Origin: an uncultured Mucilaginibacter sp.
Lineage (GTDB): Bacteria; Bacteroidota; Bacteroidia; Sphingobacteriales; Sphingobacteriaceae
DNA: 58,866 nt
Assembly (NCBI RefSeq): GCF_946481715.1
Contig: NZ_CAMLOV010000010.1
Location: forward strand, 1-58,866
Direction of reading: 5' to 3'
In this document: piece after piece, positions 5,970 through 14,768 of the stretch
Position numbering within the stretch: position 1 is the first letter of the stretch
Layout of the letters: each line of letters begins with the position of its first letter
Translations under genes and position numbers: made by a program
Notes under the pieces: model-generated
Database searches by the model: none
Told to the model about the DNA's origin: nothing
Seen by the model: the letters and a program-made list of their open reading frames with translations, nothing else

Positions 5970-8525
5970 ATGAGTTATAAACAATTACTTGCAATTGTTT
6001 TTTTCCTGGCAGCATCCCATTTGTCGTTCGCCCAAAATACGGTCGATGCTGATAGTATTACCCTGATAGCCAACCCCAATTTTGATAAGGCGGGGCGGTT
6101 TAAGCGATTTGTCCTGGGCACAAATTACCGTAAGGTTTGGGCGCAGCCTATAAAAATGCCGGTATTCCATCTCGATAAAGAAAAAGGGGGGCTGCGCATT
6201 ACAGGTACCGGCGGCGGTAACCAAACCAGCTCGCTGCAAATGGTTGATTCATCGGGCCGCGAGTGGGTGCTGCGCTCGGTTAACAAAAGCATCTCGCGCG
6301 ATCAGCCCAAAATATACAAGAACACCCTGGTAGAAGACATTATGGTTGATGCGGGTTCGATAGGGCACCCCTACTCTGCCCTGGCTGTGCCACCCATGGC
6401 CGAAGCATTGGGCATACAGCATAGCAACCCCAAAGTAGTTTACCTGGGCGACGACCCTGCTTTAGGCAAATACCGCGAAGAGTTTGCCAATAAAATGTAC
6501 CTTTTTGAAGAACGCGGCCCTGCGGATGGATCAAAGGATATTAATACCGAGAAGCTGCAGGCGAGGATGGAAAAGGATAACAGCCAAAAAGCCAATGCAA
6601 AACTCATCCTCCGCGCCCGCATATTTGATATGATAATGGGCGACTGGGACCGCCACGGCGGGCAGTGGAAATGGACGCGCAATAAAGATTCCTCAAAAAA
6701 CACGTTTGAACCCTACCCGCGCGACAGGGACAAGGTATTTTACACCACAGGCGGGGCTATATTCTGGGCAATGTCGCTGGCCAAGCCAAACCTTCAGGCT
6801 TATACCGACCATATCCGCCGGGTCGACCTGTGGAATTATAACACCGTAGCGTTCGACCTCTACTTTCTGAACGAGCTGAACCAGAAGGATTGGGACGATG
6901 AAATAGCCTATGTACAAAGCGTTTTAACTGATGGCCTCATGGAACGTTCGTTAAGGCTGATGCCTGCCAACGTTTATGCCGTGTCGGCGCCGGCCATTTT
7001 AAAAATCTTTAAACGCAGGCGCGACCGTATCAAAAAATACGCCATAAACTATTACCACTTTTTGGCTACAAGGGTGGATATAGCGGGATCTGACAAGAAC
7101 GAAAAATTTACGATAGCCGAAAAAGACAATGGCGATGTGGCGGTTACTATCAACAAAATAAAAAAAGACAGCATTGGTAAGGAGATATACCACCGCACTT
7201 TTAAAAAGAAACAAACTAAAGAACTGCGCATTTACGGGCTGGAAGGGAAAAACAACTTTGAGGTAACCGGCAACACGCCATCGCCCATAAAAGTGCGCCT
7301 TATTGGCGGCCACGACACCGATACCTACGTGGTAGACAGTACCCTGCAAAACCGCAAAGACCTTTACATTTACGACCGTAAGGACCAGGAGAACAACCTG
7401 CCTTCCAAATCGGCAGCGCACCTGGTGCTAAAGAAAGATACCGCTATAAACAAATACATCCGCCCCGAGAATAAATACAACACCATTACCCCTATTGTGG
7501 CGCTTGGGTACAGTACAGAGGACGGGCTGCAACTGGTAGCAGGTGCCAATTACGTACGGTATAGTTTTCAAAAGCACCCGTACTCCAGCCACCAGCATTT
7601 ATCGATAAACTATACTTTTCAAAAAAAATCATTCATTGTTAATTACAGCGGCGTATTTAAAAATAAAATAGGGCACAACGACCTGCTGATAAACATCACC
7701 GAGCGCGGGCCGCGCAATACCAATAACTTTTTCGGGCTTGGCAATGTAGGCGAGTTTGACAGATCGAGCGGTAAAGAATTTTACTATTACCGCAACCGTT
7801 ACGATTATGCCGTTGCCGATGTGCGCATAGCGCACCAGTATAACCACTGGCAGCTGAGCGGCGGCTCGGTAACGCAGTTCTACACCGCCTCTGAGAATCA
7901 TAACCAGGACCACTTTTTTAAACAGTATGATCAGCTGCATCCGGATGCAAACGTGTTTAAAGCAAAATTGTACACCGGGGCAATTGCCGGCGCGGTATTA
8001 GATACCCGTAACAACAGCACCTTTGCAAACCACGGGGTGGTATGGCGCACCACGCTAACAGGGCTAATCGGGGTAAACGTTGCCGATCATGCAACGGGCG
8101 CTATCCTTTCTACCTTTAGCTTTTTTTTACCCCTTAAAGATTCAACCATCGTACTGGCCAACCGTACCGGGGCAGGCACCATCGTTGGGAAAGGCGAGTT
8201 TTTCCAGATGATGAACCTGGGTGGCTTAACCATGCGCGGGTACCATACCAGCCGTTTTATTGGCAATACCATGCTATATAATAACCTGGAACTGCGCGCC
8301 AAGCTTTTTCAGTTTAATGCCTATGTTTTCCCATCAGCCTTTGGCTTAGTTGGCTTTAACGATACCGGCAGGGTTTGGCTCAAGGGCGAAAGTTCGGATA
8401 CGGTACATAACACCTACGGCGGCGGTATTTTCCTGACGCCATACAACGCCTTCCTGCTCGAAGTTGTTGGGGGCAAAAGCCCCGAGGGAACATTGGCTTA
8501 TATTAGTTTTGGGTTTAGGTTTTAA
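5970..8525 (+). CDS. Outer-membrane beta-barrel protein with kinase-like N-terminal domain
   Basis: An 851-residue protein with a signal peptide (FFLAASHLSFAQ, cleavage near residue 21). Residues about 60-330 form a soluble domain with a glycine-rich GGLRITGTGGG segment, EWVLRSVNK, the motif GDWDRH (residues 224-229) followed by QWKW, and PRDRD (250-254). Residues about 480-851 look like a BamA/TamA-type outer-membrane beta-barrel with alternating aromatic strands and a C-terminal Phe. The DRH and DxD-like pairs resemble the catalytic and metal-binding motifs of FAM20/HipA and CotH atypical kinases. That is my inference; related Bacteroidota proteins are commonly annotated only as surface antigens or BamA-like. 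It stands alone, with the acylation unit starting 111 bases downstream. Confidence 0.75.
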   Translation: MSYKQLLAIVFFLAASHLSFAQNTVDADSITLIANPNFDKAGRFKRFVLGTNYRKVWAQPIKMPVFHLDKEKGGLRITGTGGGNQTSSLQMVDSSGREWVLRSVNKSISRDQPKIYKNTLVEDIMVDAGSIGHPYSALAVPPMAEALGIQHSNPKVVYLGDDPALGKYREEFANKMYLFEERGPADGSKDINTEKLQARMEKDNSQKANAKLILRARIFDMIMGDWDRHGGQWKWTRNKDSSKNTFEPYPRDRDKVFYTTGGAIFWAMSLAKPNLQAYTDHIRRVDLWNYNTVAFDLYFLNELNQKDWDDEIAYVQSVLTDGLMERSLRLMPANVYAVSAPAILKIFKRRRDRIKKYAINYYHFLATRVDIAGSDKNEKFTIAEKDNGDVAVTINKIKKDSIGKEIYHRTFKKKQTKELRIYGLEGKNNFEVTGNTPSPIKVRLIGGHDTDTYVVDSTLQNRKDLYIYDRKDQENNLPSKSAAHLVLKKDTAINKYIRPENKYNTITPIVALGYSTEDGLQLVAGANYVRYSFQKHPYSSHQHLSINYTFQKKSFIVNYSGVFKNKIGHNDLLINITERGPRNTNNFFGLGNVGEFDRSSGKEFYYYRNRYDYAVADVRIAHQYNHWQLSGGSVTQFYTASENHNQDHFFKQYDQLHPDANVFKAKLYTGAIAGAVLDTRNNSTFANHGVVWRTTLTGLIGVNVADHATGAILSTFSFFLPLKDSTIVLANRTGAGTIVGKGEFFQMMNLGGLTMRGYHTSRFIGNTMLYNNLELRAKLFQFNAYVFPSAFGLVGFNDTGRVWLKGESSDTVHNTYGGGIFLTPYNAFLLEVVGGKSPEGTLAYISFGFRF

Positions 8526-8566
8526 AAAGCAATTTTTAATTCGGTATTAGTATCTATTTAATTGGA

Positions 8567-8598
8567 TTGCCGAAAATTATAATAAATTTTTATCTTCG
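8567..8598 (+). promoter_or_regulatory. Candidate promoter of the acylation operon
   Basis: TATCTTCG (8591-8598) matches TAnnTTTG in seven of eight places, with TTG at 8567-8569 about 21 bases upstream. It is 38 bases before the MBOAT start, and no closer candidate is visible. Confidence 0.4.
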
Positions 8599-8636
8599 TT
8601 TGCCTTTGCCCCCGGCATTAACATTTATCGTGCTCT

Positions 8637-10067
8637 ATGCTGTTCAACTCCTTACATTTTGTAGTTTTCTTCCTGATAGTCACGCCGCTTTACTTTATTT
8701 TACCGCATAAATTCCGTTGGATATTGTTGCTGATTGCCAGTTGCTATTTCTACATGACGTTTATCCCCATCTACATCCTCATCCTCATTTTTACTATTAT
8801 TGTAGATTATTTTGCAGGGATACTGATAGAAAAATCGGAAGGGCGCGAACGGAAACTGTACCTCATCGTGTCGTTAGTAGCCAATATTGGCGTGCTGGCA
8901 TTTTTTAAATACTTCAACTTTTTAAACGAAAACCTTGCGCTGCTGATGAGCGAAATTGGCTTGCGTAACGCTATACCTTATTTGTCGATTGTATTGCCGG
9001 TAGGGCTCAGTTTCCACACCTTCCAGGCCATGAGTTATACCATTGAGGTGTACCGCGGCAACCAGGCGGCCGAGAAGCATTTCGGCATCTACTCGCTTTA
9101 TGTAATGTTTTACCCGCAACTGGTAGCCGGCCCTATAGAGCGCCCGCAGAACCTGCTGCACCAGTTTTACGAGAAACATCCCATCACTTACGAAAACTTT
9201 TCCATCGGGTTTAAAATGATCCTTTGGGGCTTTTTCCAAAAGCTGGTAGTGGCCGACAGGCTCTCGATATTCGTTTCCGCCGTGTACCAAAACCCGGGGG
9301 CTTACAGTTCGTCCATGTTGTTGGTGGCCATATTGTTCTTCGCTTTCCAGATCTATGCCGATTTTGCCGGTTACTCCAATATCGCCCTTGGCACTGCCCG
9401 CATTATGGGCTTTAAGCTGATGACGAACTTTAACACGCCCTTTTTCAGCACCAGCGTTACCGAATATTGGCGCAGGTGGCATATATCCCTCAACACCTGG
9501 TTCAGCGATTACTTGTTCACCCCTATCATGATCGCCAGGCGCGATTGGGGCAAAGCCGCCGTTGTTTTAGCCCTGATGATAACCTTTGGGCTAAGCGGCC
9601 TATGGCATGGCGCAGGGTGGACGTATATTGTTTACGGTTTGCTGCACGGCGTGGCGGTTACCTACGAATTCCTGACAAAGAAATTCCGAAAGAAGCTATC
9701 TAAGGCCATCCCGGCTATTATTTACAACAATGTAAGCATGCTGCTGGTATTTATATATGTGTGCCTCACCTGGGTATTTTTTAGGGCGCAAAGCTGGGGC
9801 GATGCCATCATTGTATTTAAGCGCTTGTTTGCCTTCCAGGGAAGTTTCTTTGTGTTCGATAACAACTTAGGGGTTATTATATACTCGCTGGTGGCCATCG
9901 CGATATTGCTTATACACGACCTGAGCGTACACCTTAATCATGGCAAAAGCTACTTTTTGTACCATACATCGCCGTGGGTACGCATGGCTACGTATTGCTT
10001 TATACTGGTTACTATTGTACTGATAGGTGTATTTGATGGCGGGCAATTTATCTATTTCAAATTTTAA
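8637..10067 (+). CDS. MBOAT-family O-acyltransferase (AlgI/DltB-like)
   Basis: A 476-residue inner-membrane protein with about ten hydrophobic segments and the MBOAT signatures: YSIVLPVGLSFHTFQ-like segment around residue 120, YPQLVAGPIERP, EYWRRWHISLNTWF, and SGLWHGAGWTYIVYGLLHG with the conserved active-site His near residue 324 and a second His near 337. Family members (AlgI, PatA, DltB) take an acyl group from a carrier and pass it across the membrane to a polysaccharide or other surface acceptor. It is the first gene of a four-gene unit; the next start is two bases beyond its stop. The partners suggest the donor is an acyl-ACP made by the FkbH-like enzyme. Confidence 0.93.
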   Translation: MLFNSLHFVVFFLIVTPLYFILPHKFRWILLLIASCYFYMTFIPIYILILIFTIIVDYFAGILIEKSEGRERKLYLIVSLVANIGVLAFFKYFNFLNENLALLMSEIGLRNAIPYLSIVLPVGLSFHTFQAMSYTIEVYRGNQAAEKHFGIYSLYVMFYPQLVAGPIERPQNLLHQFYEKHPITYENFSIGFKMILWGFFQKLVVADRLSIFVSAVYQNPGAYSSSMLLVAILFFAFQIYADFAGYSNIALGTARIMGFKLMTNFNTPFFSTSVTEYWRRWHISLNTWFSDYLFTPIMIARRDWGKAAVVLALMITFGLSGLWHGAGWTYIVYGLLHGVAVTYEFLTKKFRKKLSKAIPAIIYNNVSMLLVFIYVCLTWVFFRAQSWGDAIIVFKRLFAFQGSFFVFDNNLGVIIYSLVAIAILLIHDLSVHLNHGKSYFLYHTSPWVRMATYCFILVTIVLIGVFDGGQFIYFKF

Positions 10068-10069
10068 AC

Positions 10070-11002
10070 ATGGCGGATTATAAACTCATATTAAAACGCT
10101 TTACGATATTACTGGTGGCCATTGTTCTGCTTGATTGGGGCATAGGTGCAGTGCTGAAACATTTCTACTTCACAAAAAAGAACGGGGCAGATTACCGCAC
10201 TAATTACGTTATCAACTCGGTTAAGGATGATGTACTGATATTTGGTTCGTCCAAAGCGGTTTATCATTACGATACTAAAATCATCAGCGATAGCCTGCAC
10301 CTATCTGTTTATAACGCCGGGCGGGATCTGAGCTACATTTATTACCACTACGCCCTGTTAGAGGCCGCCCTGAATCGTTATAGCCCAAAGCTGGTAGTGT
10401 TGGATACCCGCGCCAATGAGTTATATAAGTTTAAGAACGGGGAAGACCGCGACCGCCTAAACGTGCTGCTTCCCTACTATTATTCGCACCCCGAACTGCG
10501 CGAGATATGCCAGCTACGCGGCCCCTTCGAGCGCTATAAGCTGCTCTCTAAAATGTACCCATACAACTCGCTTATCCTGAGCGAACTGGTAGAGCTGCTG
10601 CCCATAGCCCGCTACAAAAAAGATGATTCTCAAAAAGGCTACATTGCTAAACACGGGCAGTTTAAGAAGGGTTTGCAGCCCTACACCGTAAACGATGCCA
10701 TAGACAGTACCGCCGCCCGGTACTACAAAAAGTTTGTGGAGCTGTGTAAAGCTAAAAACGTCCCGCTGGTGGTTGTTTATTCCCCCATTTATCAAACCAT
10801 CAACAGTGCCACCAACCGTAATGTGCAATATGTAATGCAGGTTTGTAAGGAAAATAAGGTACCTGTACTCAACTACCTTCGCGATAGCACCTTTAACAAA
10901 CCCGGCTATTTTTACGATGCCTTGCATCTAAACCGCCAGGGTTCGGTTGTTTACAGCGGCATGGTAGCAGGTAAGCTAAAGCAATTCCTCAATCATAAAT
11001 AA
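10070..11002 (+). CDS. Membrane-anchored SGNH/DltD-AlgJ-like protein
   Basis: A 310-residue protein with one N-terminal membrane anchor (residues about 11-29, FTILLVAIVLLDWGIGAVL) and an extracytoplasmic SGNH-type domain. Block I is FGSSKAVYHYD (GSS at 59-61), and the Asp-His pair appears as DALHLNRQG (Asp283, His286). DltD and AlgJ/AlgX proteins work with MBOAT acyltransferases and complete acyl transfer to the polymer on the outer face. Length, topology and the two-base gap to the MBOAT gene all fit such a partner. Direct family names beyond SGNH are inference. Confidence 0.8.
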   Translation: MADYKLILKRFTILLVAIVLLDWGIGAVLKHFYFTKKNGADYRTNYVINSVKDDVLIFGSSKAVYHYDTKIISDSLHLSVYNAGRDLSYIYYHYALLEAALNRYSPKLVVLDTRANELYKFKNGEDRDRLNVLLPYYYSHPELREICQLRGPFERYKLLSKMYPYNSLILSELVELLPIARYKKDDSQKGYIAKHGQFKKGLQPYTVNDAIDSTAARYYKKFVELCKAKNVPLVVVYSPIYQTINSATNRNVQYVMQVCKENKVPVLNYLRDSTFNKPGYFYDALHLNRQGSVVYSGMVAGKLKQFLNHK

Positions 11003-11018
11003 AGCTTATTATTGCAGC

Positions 11019-12740
11019 ATGAAGGATTTTGCCAACCTGAAACGCAACCTTAAGAAAGATGCATCGGCACTAAAGCCTATAAAAGTTGCCCTGCTGGGCG
11101 ATACCGCAACGCAGTTCCTTTCGGTAGCTATACGCGGCGCAGGTTACGAATATGGTTACAACTTGCAACTGTGGGAAGCCGACTTTAACCAGATTGAGCG
11201 CCAAGTGTTCGACCCGGCATCCGAACTGCACGAGTACGGTGCCGAAGTAATTATCCTTTTCCAGTCTTCCCACAAGCTTTTAGGTAAATACAGTAAATAT
11301 AAAGGTAACCATGCTGCTTTTGCGGCGGATGAATTAAACAATATCAAAGCCTTTTACGATACCCTTGCTTTGGTAAACCCAAAGGCGAAACTCATTTATT
11401 ACAACTATACCGAAATAGACGATAACGTGTTTGGCAACTACGCCAACAAAGTTACATCCTCCTTCCTGTTCCAGTTGCGCAAGTTGAATGTACTGCTGAT
11501 GGAGTACGCCAGCGAGGTACCGAATTTTCATATCTGCGATATTTCGTCGATTCAGAATTTGGTGGGGAAAACAGCCTTTTTCCAGCCATCTGTTTACATC
11601 AACTCGGAGATGGTGCTGAGCATCGATGTGCTGCCGGCGATCGCCTACAAAACCCTTGGCATTATCAGCGCTTTGCAGGGCAACTTTAACAAATGCATTG
11701 TCCTCGATCTGGACAACACCACCTGGGGCGGTATCATCGGCGACGATGGCATCGAGAATATCCAGATCGGCGCACTCGGCATTGGCAAGGCGTTTTCCGA
11801 GTTTCAATACTGGGTAAAAAAACTCAAAAACCGTGGTATTATTGTAGCCGTGTGCAGCAAAAATACAGAAAGCATTGCTATGGAACCGTTTGAAAAACAC
11901 CCGGATATGGTACTGAAGATGGACGATATCGCCGTTTTTGTGGCCAACTGGGAAAACAAGGTGGATAACATCCGCAAGATACAGGGCATCCTCAACATCG
12001 GTTTCGATTCGATGGTGTTTTTGGATGATAACCCCTTTGAGCGTAACATGGTGCGCGAGGGCATACCCCAACTTACCGTGCCCGAACTACCCGAGGACCC
12101 CGCCGAATACCTCGAATACCTGTACACGCTAAACCTGTTCGAAACGGTTTCGTTTACCGAAGACGACGCAGCACGTACCAAACAATACCAGGTAGAAGCA
12201 CAACGCGCAACCCTGTTCGAAAAATTTACCAACGAGGATGATTTCCTGCAAAACCTCCACATGGTAAGCGTGGTAGAGCCCTTTACCAAGTTCAACACCC
12301 CGCGGGTAGCGCAGCTATCGCAGCGCAGCAACCAGTTTAACCTGCGCACCGTGCGTTATACTGAGGCGGATTTGGAAAGCCTCGCTGCATCGCCAGGATA
12401 CTTTACCTTTTCCTTTACCCTCGAGGATAAATTTGGCAACAATGGGCTTATTTGCGTAGTGATACTACAACAGCTAAGCCACGAGGTACTGTTTATTGAT
12501 ACCTGGCTAATGAGCTGCCGTGTGCTTAAGCGGGGTATGGAGAACTTTACCCTAAACACCATTGCCAATTTTGCACAACAAAAAGGCTATAAATATTTAA
12601 AAGGCGAGTATATTGCCACGCCGAAGAATGGTATGGTGGCAGAGCATTACAGCAAACTCGGTTTCGAGCCGGATGGCAACAACTGGCTGCTCCCGCTTGG
12701 CCAATACCAAAACAAGAAAAGTTTCATCGAAAAAAAATAA
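11019..12740 (+). CDS. FkbH-like HAD-IIIC enzyme (acyl loading onto ACP)
   Basis: A 573-residue cytoplasmic protein. Residues about 15-215 form the SGNH-like N-terminal domain common in this family (VALLGDTATQFL). The HAD phosphatase core starts with VLDLDNTTWGG (Asp230, Asp232), followed by VAVCSKNTE and VFLDDNPFERNMVR. The C-terminal 150 residues look like a GNAT-type fold (RSNQFNLRT, then AEHYSKLGFE). FkbH enzymes take 1,3-bisphosphoglycerate, dephosphorylate it and load the glyceryl group onto an acyl carrier protein. An ACP gene follows seven bases downstream, so the reaction fits here. The exact acyl group is inferred, not shown. Confidence 0.9.
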   Translation: MKDFANLKRNLKKDASALKPIKVALLGDTATQFLSVAIRGAGYEYGYNLQLWEADFNQIERQVFDPASELHEYGAEVIILFQSSHKLLGKYSKYKGNHAAFAADELNNIKAFYDTLALVNPKAKLIYYNYTEIDDNVFGNYANKVTSSFLFQLRKLNVLLMEYASEVPNFHICDISSIQNLVGKTAFFQPSVYINSEMVLSIDVLPAIAYKTLGIISALQGNFNKCIVLDLDNTTWGGIIGDDGIENIQIGALGIGKAFSEFQYWVKKLKNRGIIVAVCSKNTESIAMEPFEKHPDMVLKMDDIAVFVANWENKVDNIRKIQGILNIGFDSMVFLDDNPFERNMVREGIPQLTVPELPEDPAEYLEYLYTLNLFETVSFTEDDAARTKQYQVEAQRATLFEKFTNEDDFLQNLHMVSVVEPFTKFNTPRVAQLSQRSNQFNLRTVRYTEADLESLAASPGYFTFSFTLEDKFGNNGLICVVILQQLSHEVLFIDTWLMSCRVLKRGMENFTLNTIANFAQQKGYKYLKGEYIATPKNGMVAEHYSKLGFEPDGNNWLLPLGQYQNKKSFIEKK

Positions 12741-12747
12741 GCAACCC

Positions 12748-12987
12748 GTGGAAAGACAACAGATTTTAGAGCAGGTAACCGCCATCTTTCGTGACGTGCT
12801 GGATAACGACGACATCACCCTAACCGACAACACCACCGCCCGCGACGTAGAAGATTGGGACTCGCTCAACCACATCCAATTGGTAGTGGGGATAGAAAAG
12901 CACTTCAATATCCGCTTCGCCGCCAAAGAGATACACAGCTGGCAAAACGTTGGCGAACTGGTGGATAGCGTAGCGTCAAAGCTATAA
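12748..12987 (+). CDS. Acyl carrier protein
   Basis: A 79-residue acidic protein with the phosphopantetheine site DWDSLNH (Ser39) and the usual four-helix pattern ending in GELVDSVASKL. The frame is open far upstream into the FkbH gene, but homology begins at ERQQILEQV. The GTG at 12748, seven bases behind the FkbH stop, is therefore the best start; no ATG is suitably placed. It must be charged by a phosphopantetheinyl transferase encoded elsewhere. Its position makes it the carrier between the FkbH-like loader and the MBOAT transferase. Confidence 0.92.
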   Translation: MERQQILEQVTAIFRDVLDNDDITLTDNTTARDVEDWDSLNHIQLVVGIEKHFNIRFAAKEIHSWQNVGELVDSVASKL

Positions 12988-12990
12988 ACG

Positions 12991-13015
12991 CAGGGGTTTT
13001 TGGTTGCCCTGTTTT
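12991..13015 (+). terminator. Weak hairpin behind the ACP gene
   Basis: CAGGG and CCCTG (12991-12995 and 13007-13011) can pair, followed by TTTTC. The short stem makes it a weak candidate for the end of the acylation operon, before the convergent lipoprotein gene. Confidence 0.3.
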
Positions 13016-13030
13016 CACATCATACCCGGC

Positions 13031-13474
13031 TTACCTGGTGTAATATTCGGCATAAGTATGCCGAAAACTGACGCCACTATCTTCCTGGTACATGTACAAA
13101 TTATGCTCGGTAAGCGTTTTGATGGTTGTGATGTAGTCGCCATTTGGCACCCCATCGTCATCAATCTCCTTCATGTTCAGCGTAGTGCCGGTAACGGTAT
13201 AAGTACCATGCTGGGTACCCTGGATATTTAGGTCTTGCCTGGCAATATAGGTTCCATCGGCCTTAAAATTAATATAAGCATCGCCTCCCGCAGATGGTTG
13301 CGTCGATACCAGCGTCCCGTCTACCTTGTAGGTCTTCAGTGTATCTTTAACAAAATGCCAGGTGCCAACTATACTTACCGATGCCGGCGTTGCATCGCCT
13401 TTTTTTCCACAGCTTGCTGCCGCAAAGCCCACCAAGCCAATTAATAACAGTTTTAGGTTCAGGTTAAATTTCAT
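13031..13474 (-). CDS. Lipocalin-like lipoprotein
   Basis: A 147-residue protein with a lipoprotein signal peptide (LIGLVGFAAASCGKK, lipidated Cys22) and one small beta-barrel-like domain. The segment SIVGTWHFVKDTL, then INFKADGTY, GTYTVTGTTL and a final aromatic strand are typical of Bacteroidota lipocalin-like proteins. It is probably held in the outer membrane or its periplasmic face. The ligand is unknown. It stands alone on the minus strand, convergent with the ACP gene. Confidence 0.8.
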   Translation of the reverse strand: MKFNLNLKLLLIGLVGFAAASCGKKGDATPASVSIVGTWHFVKDTLKTYKVDGTLVSTQPSAGGDAYINFKADGTYIARQDLNIQGTQHGTYTVTGTTLNMKEIDDDGVPNGDYITTIKTLTEHNLYMYQEDSGVSFRHTYAEYYTR

Positions 13475-13542
13475 AGCCTTAATATAAGGCTATAATCCAA
13501 AATAAAAAAGTGGACTGGTTAAGTTTTTTATCCTACCGTTTA

Positions 13543-13606
13543 GCCCGCAGGCTTTTACAGGCAGTCCACGGACAGAGCATCCTGCAAACCCTAGTAAAAG
13601 CCGGGC
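13543..13606 (-). repeat. 3'-end-associated repeat, shortened copy C, forming a hairpin
   Basis: Read on the minus strand, it holds GGCTTTTAC, TAGGGTTT.CAGG and TGCTCTGTCCGT, which line up with the 3' halves of copies A and B. Its ends GCCCGCAGGCTTTTAC (13543-13558) and GTAAAAGCCGGGC (13594-13606) are inverted repeats with a three-base bulge. It begins at the stop codon of the minus-strand gene 13608-14057, the same placement as the other two copies. Confidence 0.6.
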
Positions 13607-13607
13607 A

Positions 13608-14057
13608 TCAATACGCGCCGTTATAAAAGCTCTTTTTAAATCGTAGCTGCATAAGGGCATGCATAAATAGTTCTATACCAATATAGATAATGCCAAACTC
13701 CCACCAGTAGCCCCATTGCCCTTCTCCGCCGGTCAATAAATTTTCGATGAAATTGGCTATATAAAACAGTGGGATAGCGCATAAAAACCAATAGGCAAGC
13801 CGTAGCACATACAATAGCAGTAAGTTTTTTGGCAGGGCAAATTTAAAGTAGTTGATAAACAGCAGCTCCAGCCAGTGCCCCACAAAAACAATATTGAACG
13901 CCATAAGCCATATTTCCACCAATTGCATACCCATGCTCACCGCCCGTTGCGGAAACACATGCGCAAAATGGATAACCAGCGTAATAACAGCAGCGGTAAT
14001 TGCGGCACGGATAAGGTTAGACATAAATGCCACCGGCATTTTTTCGGGAGCTTTCAT
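13608..14057 (-). CDS. Hypothetical four-helix membrane protein
   Basis: A 149-residue protein with about four membrane segments: AAITAAVITLVIHFAHVF, LVEIWLMAFNIVFVGHWLELLF, LLLLYVLRLAYWFLCAIPLFYI and WEFGIIYIGIELFMHALMQL. I do not recognise a named family, and no catalytic motif stands out. It is followed directly by repeat copy C. Confidence 0.72.
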   Translation of the reverse strand: MKAPEKMPVAFMSNLIRAAITAAVITLVIHFAHVFPQRAVSMGMQLVEIWLMAFNIVFVGHWLELLFINYFKFALPKNLLLLYVLRLAYWFLCAIPLFYIANFIENLLTGGEGQWGYWWEFGIIYIGIELFMHALMQLRFKKSFYNGAY

Positions 14058-14141
14058 CGATTTAAATTAATAGGGAATTTAAAGGTAATTAACTTTATAC
14101 AAACAAGTTAACTAACCTAAAAATAAATTTATCACCACCCA

Positions 14142-14765
14142 TTACGGCTTCTTAAACTCTACCCTCCTGTTTAATATCCTGCCTTCTTCTGTAGAATTAT
14201 CGGCGATAGGGTTTGTTTCACCGTAAGCTTTCACCGTTATCTTTTCGCGGTTTACGCCAGATTGAATTAAATAGTTTTTTACAGCGTTTGCACGGTTAAG
14301 CGATAAAACCATATTGTAACCTGCCGTCCCTTCGGATGATGCATACCCCGCTACAACAATTTTGCTGCCGGTGGACCGCAAATCAGCAGACATAGCATCT
14401 AATAACTGATATGAGGACGTTCTTATCGCCGAACTGTCAAATTCAAACTGTATGTTACCGTAGGGCATTGTAGAAGGTAAGGCGATAACGTATGAAAACT
14501 TTTCGGCACAGTTGCAATCCTTGGCAACAAACCTATGGGTTGCAGGCACCGGCTTTGGGGCGGTATATTCACCGCAGGGGCGGTATAGGCCCACGCCGGG
14601 GTACCATATTATTTTTGTTTTATCGTGCCTGTTTGTTTTATTTTGAAGGTAGGCGCCATAATGGGTATCATTTTCCAGGTCTACCCTACCGGCCGCTGTT
14701 TCAAATACCTGGCCAAATAAACGGCCGGCGCACAGTATCATTATCAGGGTGATGTATATTTTCAT
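14142..14765 (-). CDS. OmpA-family (peptidoglycan-associated) protein
   Basis: A 207-residue exported protein (N-terminal signal MKIYITLIMILCAGRLFG). Residues about 105-207 form an OmpA C-terminal domain: IQFEFDSSAI, then VAGYASSEGTAGYN, LSLNRANAVKNYL, KITVKAYGETNP and the closing NRRVEF. The Asp and Arg of this domain bind diaminopimelate of peptidoglycan. The N-terminal 100 residues lack the OmpA barrel, so it is likely a periplasmic, cell-wall-associated protein. It follows the membrane-protein gene 14769-15443 by three bases, so the two are one operon. Confidence 0.88.
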   Translation of the reverse strand: MKIYITLIMILCAGRLFGQVFETAAGRVDLENDTHYGAYLQNKTNRHDKTKIIWYPGVGLYRPCGEYTAPKPVPATHRFVAKDCNCAEKFSYVIALPSTMPYGNIQFEFDSSAIRTSSYQLLDAMSADLRSTGSKIVVAGYASSEGTAGYNMVLSLNRANAVKNYLIQSGVNREKITVKAYGETNPIADNSTEEGRILNRRVEFKKP

Positions 14766-14768
14766 AGC

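Noticed and set aside
11334..12071. A 245-codon minus-strand frame opposite the FkbH-like gene
   Set aside because: It is the antisense shadow of a gene with clear HAD motifs; its translation matches no family.
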